Part shown: positions 1-5,253 of the stretch, piece after piece
Layout: every line of letters starts with the position of its first letter
How positions within the stretch are numbered: the first letter of the stretch is position 1
The notes under the pieces: model-generated
Seen by the model: only the letters and a program-made list of their open reading frames with translations
Databases searched by the model: none
What the model was told of the DNA's origin: nothing
Source of the DNA: an uncultured Lachnospiraceae bacterium
Lineage (GTDB): Bacteria; Bacillota; Clostridia; Lachnospirales; Lachnospiraceae
Assembly (NCBI GenBank): GCA_949935685.1
Contig: CATLGN010000140.1
Coordinates: forward strand, 1-5,493
Direction of reading: 5' to 3'
Length of the DNA: 5,493 nucleotides
Program-made: the position numbers and the translations under genes

Positions 1-318
1 ACGGGCGTCCACATTGGCGCAGGCCCAGATCTCGTTATAATCTTTATCATAGAGCAGAATGCCCTCGCGCATACAGGTCGTGGAGACGGCGGCGATTTCC
101 GAGGCATCAATCCCGGTATCTGCGAGTACGTCCCGGATGCAGCCGCTTGCCAGCTCCCAGTTATGTGTCCAGTCAAAGTCCATGGAGCCGGGGAAACGGG
201 GATCTTCTTTGTGCTCCCACTCCTGTTGGGAAACGCCGAGCTGATTCCCGTCCAGATCAAAGAGTACGGCGCGTACGCTGCCCGTCCCGGCATCCAGTGC
301 CATTAAATATTTTCCCAT
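1..318 (-). CDS. lsrK: Autoinducer-2 kinase LsrK, N-terminal 106 residues (cut by window edge)
   Basis: This is the start of a cytoplasmic FGGY-family carbohydrate kinase. LsrK uses ATP to phosphorylate imported AI-2 (DPD-derived), which traps it in the cell and produces the ligand of LsrR. The fragment runs in frame from ATG at 318 to base 1. Near the N-terminus is the sugar-kinase phosphate-binding motif [10 protein letters not shown] (residues 9-18), followed by FDLDGNQ (20-26), the conserved CMREG segment (82-86) and CANVDAR (100-106). The stretches [11 protein letters not shown] and CANVDAR match Escherichia coli LsrK as I recall it and separate it from glycerol or xylulose kinases. The start is fixed by GGAGGT six bases upstream. 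It lies 26 bp downstream of lsrR on the same strand with no terminator between, so the two are probably one transcript. About 106 of roughly 500-530 residues are present, and the remaining catalytic regions are outside the window. Confidence 0.93.
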   Translation of the reverse strand, partial: MGKYLMALDAGTGSVRAVLFDLDGNQLGVSQQEWEHKEDPRFPGSMDFDWTHNWELASGCIRDVLADTGIDASEIAAVSTTCMREGILLYDKDYNEIWACANVDAR

Positions 319-324
319 CGTATT

Positions 325-330
325 ACCTCC
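325..330 (-). promoter_or_regulatory. Ribosome binding site of lsrK
   Basis: GGAGGT on the minus strand lies six bases before the ATG at 318. It is a near-perfect Shine-Dalgarno sequence and fixes the start at 318 over the in-frame ATG at 303. It sits in the 26-bp gap after the lsrR stop codon, so lsrK has its own strong translation signal within the shared transcript. Confidence 0.85.
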
Positions 331-344
331 TGTAAAAGAATTGG

Positions 345-1271
345 TCAGTCCTGATATAACAGCGCGGCGGTGCTTTCGTCGGTAATCAGAATATCCAGAT
401 ACCCGCCCTTTAAAGCGGCTGTTATGGCAGAGACTTTATGTTTTCCGGCGGCTACACCGATCACATTTTCCAGTTCATTCAGTGTGCCGAGCGGTACGCT
501 GACGAGGCGGGAGTCAATATCGGTGTCCACCAGATTGCCGTCTTTATCAATAAAGTGACAAATTACATCTCCCACGGCTCCTTTCATATTTAAAAGGAGA
601 AAATCGTTATGTCCCAATATGGAAGACTTTAATATGGTGGCGCTGTTGTCCATGGCGCCGATTCCGACGATTGTCATACTGGCAAGGCGAATCATGCTCG
701 AAACTTCGCTGACGGAGCTTTCTTTGCGAATGGCCTCAGCCATTTCCCGGGAAGACATGATAAGCGGTGCGGGAATCAGGTAAAGCTTCGCGTTGAAAAT
801 ATTGGATTCCGAATTGGGCAGATAATATCCGACGCCGCCGGTCAGGGAAACAAAGGAAACGGAGGTTTCCAGATTCTTGGCAAGGTATTCAATGGTCCGG
901 GAGGACGTGTCGCCATAGCCGAAATTGATATAACAATTGTCGGTGATATGATTGGAAATGTAGATGGAAGCCGCCTTTGCGATCGTATCGTTGACGCCGG
1001 CCGCGTTTGGATTGGTCGGAACGATATAACAGTCTTTCAGATGATAGGTTTCCATCAGCCTGGTTTCCATCTCATGGCGTTTGTCAAAGGTAGACGAGAT
1101 GCGGAACTGCACCACGCCGGTCTGACGGGCTTTCTCCAGCAGCTTGATAACCCGCATGCGGGAAATGCCCAACTGGTCCGCAATGGCCTGCTGCGTCAGA
1201 TTTTCCATATAATAATACCAGGCGATTTTAATCATTAAATTTTCTTCGAAATCCGTTACTGCATCATACAT
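345..1271 (-). CDS. lsrR: LsrR, SorC/DeoR-family repressor of the AI-2 (lsr) operon
   Basis: LsrR is a cytoplasmic DNA-binding repressor that is released by phospho-AI-2. The protein is 308 residues, close to the 317 of E. coli LsrR. Residues 14-48 hold the helix-turn-helix: [12 protein letters not shown] (16-27), then [15 protein letters not shown] (33-47), with LGISR as the turn and recognition helix. The sugar-phosphate-binding domain (SorC type) fills about 60-308, with FGYGDTS (117-123), LTGGVG (143-148), IPAPL (166-170), IVGIGA (201-206), KGAVGD (230-235) and ALKGGY (286-291), all blocks shared with LsrR. The frame stays open upstream to 1667, but that extension is AT-rich, crosses the predicted lsrR promoter and is not conserved, so I start at ATG 1271. 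The ribosome binding site there is weak (AGG), and a TTG two codons upstream (1277) with GGGG six bases before it is a possible alternative. It is divergent from lsrA and co-directional with lsrK. Confidence 0.94.
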   Translation of the reverse strand: MYDAVTDFEENLMIKIAWYYYMENLTQQAIADQLGISRMRVIKLLEKARQTGVVQFRISSTFDKRHEMETRLMETYHLKDCYIVPTNPNAAGVNDTIAKAASIYISNHITDNCYINFGYGDTSSRTIEYLAKNLETSVSFVSLTGGVGYYLPNSESNIFNAKLYLIPAPLIMSSREMAEAIRKESSVSEVSSMIRLASMTIVGIGAMDNSATILKSSILGHNDFLLLNMKGAVGDVICHFIDKDGNLVDTDIDSRLVSVPLGTLNELENVIGVAAGKHKVSAITAALKGGYLDILITDESTAALLYQD

Positions 1272-1364
1272 AGCCAACCTGCGCCCCTGTAAAAAGGTAG
1301 TTTTGCGGGCAAAGCCCAAGAATGAAACAAAAGTTTTAACATTAATCAAATGTATCTTAAAAAC

Positions 1365-1393
1365 AGTATACCAACCGGGCCGGAAAAAGTCAA
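1365..1393 (-). promoter_or_regulatory. Promoter of lsrR-lsrK
   Basis: On the minus strand there is a -35 box TTGACT (1393-1388), a 17-bp spacer and a -10 box TATACT (1370-1365). Each box differs from sigma-A consensus at one position. Transcription would start near 1358, leaving an untranslated leader of about 86 nt before the ATG at 1271. This placement also argues against translation of the longer upstream open frame of lsrR. Confidence 0.75.
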
Positions 1394-1477
1394 TGTGATT
1401 CTGAAAAAATATAGGCAGTGTTTCACATATTCTATAATTAAAGAAAGAATACCGAAAAAGCATTGGAAAAAGTATAC

Positions 1478-1504
1478 AAATATTCTCCGCCCGGGGGAAT
1501 ATTT
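1478..1504. repeat. 27-bp inverted repeat between the two promoters, candidate operator
   Basis: The arms AAATATTCTCC (1478-1488) and GGGGAATATTT (1494-1504) are reverse complements except for one T/G position, around the 5-bp centre GCCCG. The element lies upstream of both -35 boxes, 24 bp from that of lsrA and 85 bp from that of lsrR. It is therefore not inside either predicted transcript, which argues against a terminator. It may bind LsrR or another dimeric regulator; the identity of the binder is inference. Confidence 0.5.
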
Positions 1505-1527
1505 TTGTCGAAAAGGGGTTTTGGGTA

Positions 1528-1556
1528 TTGACAAATACAGGATTAGACCGTATCAT
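1528..1556 (+). promoter_or_regulatory. Promoter of lsrACDB
   Basis: A perfect -35 box TTGACA (1528-1533), a 17-bp spacer and a -10 box TATCAT (1551-1556, one mismatch) form a strong sigma-A-type promoter. The start would be near 1563, about 58 nt before the lsrA ATG. Such a good promoter fits an operon kept off by a repressor. The perfect palindrome just after the -10 box is the obvious candidate for that control. Confidence 0.8.
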
Positions 1557-1557
1557 G

Positions 1558-1569
1558 GTTTTATAAAAC
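1558..1569. promoter_or_regulatory. Perfect 12-bp palindrome over the lsrA transcription start, candidate LsrR operator
   Basis: GTTTTATAAAAC is its own reverse complement. It begins one base after the -10 box of the lsrA promoter and covers the predicted start point, where a bound repressor would block initiation. A related, less symmetric element (GTTTTTAAGATAC on the minus strand, 1364-1352) lies at the same place relative to the lsrR -10 box. Assignment to LsrR is inferred from position only. Confidence 0.45.
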
Positions 1570-1608
1570 AAAATATCAATATGTACACAAATGTTTTGGA
1601 TTTGGAAT

Positions 1609-1614
1609 GGGGGA
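1609..1614 (+). promoter_or_regulatory. Ribosome binding site of lsrA
   Basis: GGGGGA lies six bases before the ATG at 1621, and a second short AGGA follows at 1616-1619. This supports the start at 1621 over the in-frame ATG at 1636, which has no comparable purine run before it. Confidence 0.6.
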
Positions 1615-1620
1615 TAGGAA

Positions 1621-3156
1621 ATGCAAACCGCTGGCATGCAACAAGAGAAAAACGTACTGCTGTCCATTCAGAATATACATAAAGCGTTCGGCCTGAATCA
1701 GGTATTGAAGGGGATCAATATGGAATTGGCGGAGGGTGAAGTGCTCTCTCTGATTGGTGGGAACGGAGCCGGTAAAAGTACGCTGATGAAGATTATCATG
1801 GGAATTTATCAGCCGGATGAAGGTTCTATTTTCATGCGGGGAGAACAGGTGCATCTGAGTAAGCCGTCCGTTGCGCTTGCCAAAGGCATTTATATGGTCC
1901 CGCAGGAACCGATGCTGTTTCCCAATATGACTGTGGAAGAAAATATTATTATCGGATTTGACGAAAAGCCGGCGGAGCTGCATAAACGGCTTGTGGCGCA
2001 GATGGAAGAAGTCGGCTGGAAGATGGATTTAAACCGCAAGGCCAGCAGCCTTTCGATTGCGGAACAACAGCTTGTGGAGATTCTCCGCGGCCTGCTGCGG
2101 CAGGCACAGGTTTTGATTCTTGACGAGCCGACAAGCGCGCTGACCTTTGATGAAGCGGAAAGCCTTTTTACGTGTGTAAACGATCTGCGCTCCAAAGGAA
2201 TCGGCATTATCTATATTACGCACCGTCTGACAGAGGTCTTTGAAATTTCCACGAGCGTGGCGATTATGCGCGACGGCGTTATCACACTGAGCGGTCAGGT
2301 AAGCGAATTTACGAAAGAGGCGCTTGTCAAAGGCCTGCTTCCTGCGAACAGCGAGAGTGAAAAAGAGGCGGGAGAGGAAAAAGCGCATACGATCGATTAT
2401 AAAAACCAGAAGCCGGTGCTGGAAATCAAAAATTTCAGCGGCTATGGGTTTAATGATATTTCTCTGGAACTGTATCCGGGAGAGATTCTCGGCGTGGCCG
2501 GCGTTGTGGGCGCAGGACGAACGGAACTTGCGACGACAATCTTTGGCAGAGATAAGGTTTTGGGCGGCCGGGTCATTCTCGACGGCAGGGATATTACGGG
2601 GCTTTCGACGAAAAAGGTGCTGGAAGCCGGGCTGAACTATGTACCGGAAGACAGGCATCTGCACGGCCTGTTTAAGATTGCGGACGTGGCGGTCAATACG
2701 ACATCCGCGCTTCTCTCGGAGAAGGTGATGGGAAAGTTTTTGCTGAACAGAAAAAAAGAGAAAGAAGTGACACAGAAATATATTGACGATTTTCGCATTA
2801 AAGTAACCGGGCAGTCGCAGTTGGCGGGGAGCCTTTCCGGCGGCAACCAGCAGAAGATCGTAATCGGGCGCAGCCTCTCCACGATGCCTAAGGTGGTCAT
2901 ACTGGATGAACCGACTCGCGGAATCGACGCGGGAGCCCGCGGCGATGTGTATACGATCATTCATCAGCTCCGCAGACAGGGCGTATCCGTGCTTCTGATC
3001 TCTTCCGATATGGAAGAAATCGTAGAACTTTCCGACAGAGTCGTATCCGTATTCCAGGGACGGATCAATGCCGAGTTCCAAAAAGCGGACATCAATCAGG
3101 ACAATCTGATGGCGGCGGCATTCGATGTTAAGACGAAGAAAGAGGTGGGGGCATGA
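1621..3156 (+). CDS. lsrA: LsrA, AI-2 ABC importer ATP-binding protein (two fused ATPase domains)
   Basis: LsrA is the cytoplasmic motor of the AI-2 importer, hydrolysing ATP for transport through LsrC and LsrD. At 511 residues it equals E. coli LsrA as I recall it, and has the tandem-ATPase build of ribose/rhamnose-type importers. First domain (about 12-235): Walker A GGNGAGKST (46-54), Q-loop VPQEP (93-97), a degenerate signature LSIAEQQ (144-150), Walker B VLILDEP (164-170) and switch His201 in ITHRL. Second domain (about 265-500): a Walker A with Arg for the usual Lys, GVVGAGRTE (294-302), canonical signature LSGGNQQ (405-411), Walker B VVILDEP (425-431) with D-loop GID, and a Ser in place of the switch His (ISSDMEE). 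These second-domain changes are normal for sugar-type family members, so only one composite site is fully canonical. It is the first gene of the transport operon, and its stop overlaps the lsrC start (ATGA). Confidence 0.95.
   Translation: MQTAGMQQEKNVLLSIQNIHKAFGLNQVLKGINMELAEGEVLSLIGGNGAGKSTLMKIIMGIYQPDEGSIFMRGEQVHLSKPSVALAKGIYMVPQEPMLFPNMTVEENIIIGFDEKPAELHKRLVAQMEEVGWKMDLNRKASSLSIAEQQLVEILRGLLRQAQVLILDEPTSALTFDEAESLFTCVNDLRSKGIGIIYITHRLTEVFEISTSVAIMRDGVITLSGQVSEFTKEALVKGLLPANSESEKEAGEEKAHTIDYKNQKPVLEIKNFSGYGFNDISLELYPGEILGVAGVVGAGRTELATTIFGRDKVLGGRVILDGRDITGLSTKKVLEAGLNYVPEDRHLHGLFKIADVAVNTTSALLSEKVMGKFLLNRKKEKEVTQKYIDDFRIKVTGQSQLAGSLSGGNQQKIVIGRSLSTMPKVVILDEPTRGIDAGARGDVYTIIHQLRRQGVSVLLISSDMEEIVELSDRVVSVFQGRINAEFQKADINQDNLMAAAFDVKTKKEVGA
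3143..3151 (+). promoter_or_regulatory. Ribosome binding site of lsrC, inside the end of lsrA
   Basis: AGGTGGGGG lies directly before the ATG at 3153 and within the last codons of lsrA. Together with the ATGA stop/start overlap it points to translational coupling of the ATPase and the permease. Confidence 0.6.
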
Positions 3157-4178
3157 AGTACATAAAAAAACTGACAAAAGCCCGGGAAGCGAGCAGTTTC
3201 CTGTTTCTGGTCGTTCTGTTTGCCATTGTGGGATGTATCAATATTAATTTTCTGGCGCCTTCCAGCATAGCGGCTTGTTTTAACGACAGCGTTGTCTTTA
3301 CGCTGCTGGCTGTGGGAATGGCATTTGCCATTTTTATCGGGGAAATCGATGTTTCCGTCGGGGCGAATCTGGGATTTACCGCTTCTGTGGTGGGCTCACT
3401 GCTGCGGGACGGCCATAACTGGGTGTTCTGTTTCGCCGTAGGCATTTTGATCGGCGCGGTGATCGGCCTGATCAACGGCTGGGGCGTGGCGGTTCTGAAT
3501 ATCCCGTCGCTGATCTTTACGCTTGGGACGAACGGCGTGCTCCGCGGCCTTATCTATGTGTATACCGACGGCGCGTGGGTGGAAAATCTGCCGGCATCGT
3601 TTACGGCGTTTGCATCCAAACCATTGATCGGCGATCTGACTGTTTTCTATACGGTTGCGCTGGCGGCGGTGATTGTAATTCATATATTGCTGACAAGGAC
3701 AAAAAGAGGGAAATATTTTATTGCGGTGGGAGATAATGTAAACGGCGCGATTCTGGTGGGGATTCCCACGATGTGGACCAAGATCGGAGCCTATGTGCTC
3801 TGCGGCATATTTGCAGCGATTGCCAGCATTTTGTATGCATCCCGAATCGGATTTATCACGGCGATCGCGGGCAATGGCTACGAGATGAAAGCCATTGCGG
3901 CATGCGTGATCGGCGGCATCAGCCTCTCCGGCGGTCTGGGCAGTGTGATCGGCGCTTCGATCGGCGCGGTCATTATGTCGAGCGTGAGCCGTATCCTGGT
4001 GTTTATGGGCTTTTCTTCCGATTATGACAACACCATTACCGGTGTTATGCTGATTACGATTGTCGTTCTGGACGCGCTGATGCAGCGGCATGCGGCAGAA
4101 CGCATCCGCCGCGAACGTCTGCGGGCAAGAGCTTCCGGCACGGCCGGCGCGAGCACAGAAGGGGGAGAGCAGGCATGA
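3153..4178 (+). CDS. lsrC: LsrC, AI-2 ABC importer permease subunit
   Basis: LsrC is an integral membrane subunit that pairs with LsrD to form the AI-2 channel. It has 341 residues (E. coli LsrC about 342) and belongs to the ribose/branched-chain-type permease family. Hydrophobic segments lie near 15-33, 47-63, 90-115, 118-137, 163-180, 210-230, 247-275 and 293-308. Family marks include EIDVSVG (64-70), NIPSLIFTLGTNGVLRG (116-132), the cytoplasmic loop GDNVNGAILVGI (193-204), thought to contact the ATPase, and the glycine-rich block EMKAIAACVIGGISLSGG (244-261). The blocks GKWIEGLPA and GLEMKAIAACVLGGISL of E. coli LsrC reappear here nearly unchanged, which favours LsrC over a ribose permease. 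The C-terminal tail (311-327) is Arg-rich and cytoplasmic by the positive-inside rule. Its start overlaps the lsrA stop by 4 nt, and its stop overlaps the lsrD start by 4 nt. Confidence 0.93.
   Translation: MKYIKKLTKAREASSFLFLVVLFAIVGCININFLAPSSIAACFNDSVVFTLLAVGMAFAIFIGEIDVSVGANLGFTASVVGSLLRDGHNWVFCFAVGILIGAVIGLINGWGVAVLNIPSLIFTLGTNGVLRGLIYVYTDGAWVENLPASFTAFASKPLIGDLTVFYTVALAAVIVIHILLTRTKRGKYFIAVGDNVNGAILVGIPTMWTKIGAYVLCGIFAAIASILYASRIGFITAIAGNGYEMKAIAACVIGGISLSGGLGSVIGASIGAVIMSSVSRILVFMGFSSDYDNTITGVMLITIVVLDALMQRHAAERIRRERLRARASGTAGASTEGGEQA
4161..4167 (+). promoter_or_regulatory. Ribosome binding site of lsrD, inside the end of lsrC
   Basis: GGGGGAG lies seven bases before the ATG at 4175, within the final codons of lsrC. 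It is G-rich, like the sites before lsrA and lsrC, whereas lsrK and lsrB carry more canonical GGAGG sites. Confidence 0.6.
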
Positions 4179-5179
4179 ATAAGATAAAAAAGACATTTTT
4201 AAACTGGGAAATGTTTCTCTTGGGAATCCTGATTCTGGAATTTGTTGTATTCGGTGCAAAAAACGCCAAGTTTTTAATGCCGCGGGTACTCCTTGCCAGT
4301 GTCAATGATTTTATCGCTATCTGTTTTATCGCATTATTTGTCACATTTGTCATGATAACGGGCGGCATCGATATTCAGGCGGCGTCGATCGTGGGCTTTA
4401 CATCGATTATTATCGGTGTGGGCTGGCAGGACGGCGGCATGAATATCTGGACGGCAGCCATACTTGCCATTATCGTGTCGGCGGTCTGCGGCGCGCTCTC
4501 CGGTTTCTTTATCGCTTATTGCGGCGTACAGGCGATGGTCGTCACGCTCGGGGGCAGCTTCCTCTATGCGGGCTTTGCCCTGCTGGTGTCGAACCTGTCT
4601 GCAACCGAGGCGTATCAGGGAATCAGCGGTTTTCCTGACGACTTTAAGGTAATTTCCAAATTCAAGCTGTTTGATGTGATACCGAGCCAGCTTCTGGCGT
4701 TTGCCGTATTGGTTGTCATCGCGTACATTCTGTTACATAAGACGAAATACGGAAGAAGTATTTTCCTGGTGGGAATCAATCAGGAGGCGGCGGAGTATTC
4801 CGGCATCAATACCAGACTGGTTATCCTGAGTACCTATGTGCTTTCGGCGGTCAGCGCAGCGCTTGCGGGCATTATGCTGACATCGTATCTGGGCACGGCC
4901 AAGAGCGATTTGGGCGCGAATTTGACACTGAATATCATCACAGCGGTTGTGCTGGGCGGCACACTCAGCACCGGCGGCAAGGGAAGTGTGATCGGAACAG
5001 CGCTGGCTTCACTGGTAATCGGTATTTTGCGGTTTGGTCTTCCGCTTTGCTTTAAAGTTAATACGCAATATCTGGATATTCCGGTAGGCGTTTTGCTGCT
5101 CGTTGTGGTAATCGGCCGTGCCATCGTATCAAGACCTGAGACCGCGGTATTTTTTAAAAAATTGCAGAAAGAAACCTGA
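4175..5179 (+). CDS. lsrD: LsrD, AI-2 ABC importer permease subunit
   Basis: LsrD is the second channel-forming permease of the AI-2 importer, in the same family as LsrC but clearly diverged from it. It has 334 residues (E. coli LsrD about 330). Hydrophobic segments lie near 13-28, 45-62, 70-83, 91-116, 121-139, 170-187, 215-236, 252-285 and 300-317. Recognisable blocks are VNDFIAI (43-49), ITGGIDI (61-67), VVTLGGSFLYAGFALL (122-137), the cytoplasmic loop GINQEAAEYSGI (200-211), SDLGANL (244-250) and ITAVVLGGTLSTGGKGSVIG (255-274). SYxGxAxSDLGA and ITAVVLGG also occur in E. coli LsrD, which separates it from LsrC and from RbsC. The start at 4175 shares ATGA with the lsrC stop. The next gene begins 74 bp downstream after a hairpin, and there is no terminator. 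Confidence 0.92.
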   Translation: MNKIKKTFLNWEMFLLGILILEFVVFGAKNAKFLMPRVLLASVNDFIAICFIALFVTFVMITGGIDIQAASIVGFTSIIIGVGWQDGGMNIWTAAILAIIVSAVCGALSGFFIAYCGVQAMVVTLGGSFLYAGFALLVSNLSATEAYQGISGFPDDFKVISKFKLFDVIPSQLLAFAVLVVIAYILLHKTKYGRSIFLVGINQEAAEYSGINTRLVILSTYVLSAVSAALAGIMLTSYLGTAKSDLGANLTLNIITAVVLGGTLSTGGKGSVIGTALASLVIGILRFGLPLCFKVNTQYLDIPVGVLLLVVVIGRAIVSRPETAVFFKKLQKET

Positions 5180-5202
5180 TTACGGGAAAGGAAATCATGA
5201 TG

Positions 5203-5231
5203 TGTATTCAAAGCAGCAGCTTTTGAATATA
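5203..5231 (+). other. RNA hairpin in the lsrD-lsrB gap
   Basis: TATTCAAAGC (5205-5214) pairs with GC(T)TTTGAATA (5219-5229), leaving an AGCA loop and one bulged T. A G-U pair and a T-A pair extend the stem outward. No run of T follows; the next bases are GAGAAAAAAGGAGG, the lsrB ribosome binding region. It is therefore not an intrinsic terminator. Its place between a permease gene and the binding-protein gene suggests a role in mRNA processing or stability that would favour higher LsrB output. That role is inference. Confidence 0.5.
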
Positions 5232-5240
5232 GAGAAAAAA

Positions 5241-5245
5241 GGAGG
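5241..5245 (+). promoter_or_regulatory. Ribosome binding site of lsrB
   Basis: GGAGG within an AAAGGAGGAAAA context lies eight bases before the ATG at 5254. It is the strongest site in the plus-strand operon, fitting the need for excess binding protein over permease. It supports the start at 5254 over the in-frame ATG at 5260. Confidence 0.8.
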
Positions 5246-5253
5246 AAAAAGTA

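Larger units (their letters stand above)
1272..1620. promoter_or_regulatory. Divergent lsrR-lsrA control region
   Basis: This 349-bp non-coding stretch separates the divergent lsrRK and lsrACDB units and is visibly more AT-rich than the flanking genes. It holds one near-consensus promoter per direction. Predicted transcription starts are near 1358 (minus) and 1563 (plus), giving leaders of about 86 and 58 nt. Three palindromic elements are visible (about 1352-1364, 1478-1504 and 1558-1569), and the motif GGAAAAAGT occurs twice (1382-1390 and 1465-1473). I see no tRNA, small RNA, riboswitch or terminator. Open frames crossing it have no ribosome binding site or recognisable product. By analogy with the enterobacterial lsr system, LsrR should bind here and control both promoters. 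Confidence 0.8.

Noticed and set aside
1307..1317. Small stem GGGC-AAA-GCCC in the lsrR leader as a riboswitch or attenuator
   Set aside because: It is only a 4-bp stem with a 3-nt loop, with no alternative pairing or T run visible, too little to support a regulatory RNA.
1393..1428. ATGTGA and TCACAT half-sites resembling a CRP (cAMP receptor) box
   Set aside because: The half-sites are 24 bp apart, whereas a CRP site needs about 6 bp between TGTGA and TCACA. CRP control of lsr is also an enterobacterial trait not expected in Clostridia.
1272..1667. N-terminal extension of lsrR to a 440-residue protein
   Set aside because: The extra 132 residues cross the predicted lsrR promoter and the AT-rich control region, even overlap the start of lsrA, and do not resemble LsrR, whose usual length matches the 308-residue version.
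2029..3177. 382-residue minus-strand open frame opposite lsrA
   Set aside because: It is the antisense shadow of the well-conserved LsrA, with His/Arg/Cys-rich composition, no recognisable motifs and no ribosome binding site that I can see.
3396..4259. 287-residue minus-strand open frame opposite lsrC and the start of lsrD
   Set aside because: It mirrors the permease coding sequence, has no family motif, and spans the lsrC-lsrD junction.
3153..5179. A ribose-type (RbsC-like) sugar permease pair in place of LsrC/LsrD
   Set aside because: Ribose and most similar importers use one permease gene (homodimer). Here two diverged permeases carry blocks specific to LsrC and LsrD, and the neighbours are an AI-2 kinase and LsrR.
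5203..5231. Intrinsic terminator between lsrD and lsrB
   Set aside because: The stem is AT-rich and followed by GAGAAAAAAGGAGG instead of a T run, and lsrB continues the same operon.
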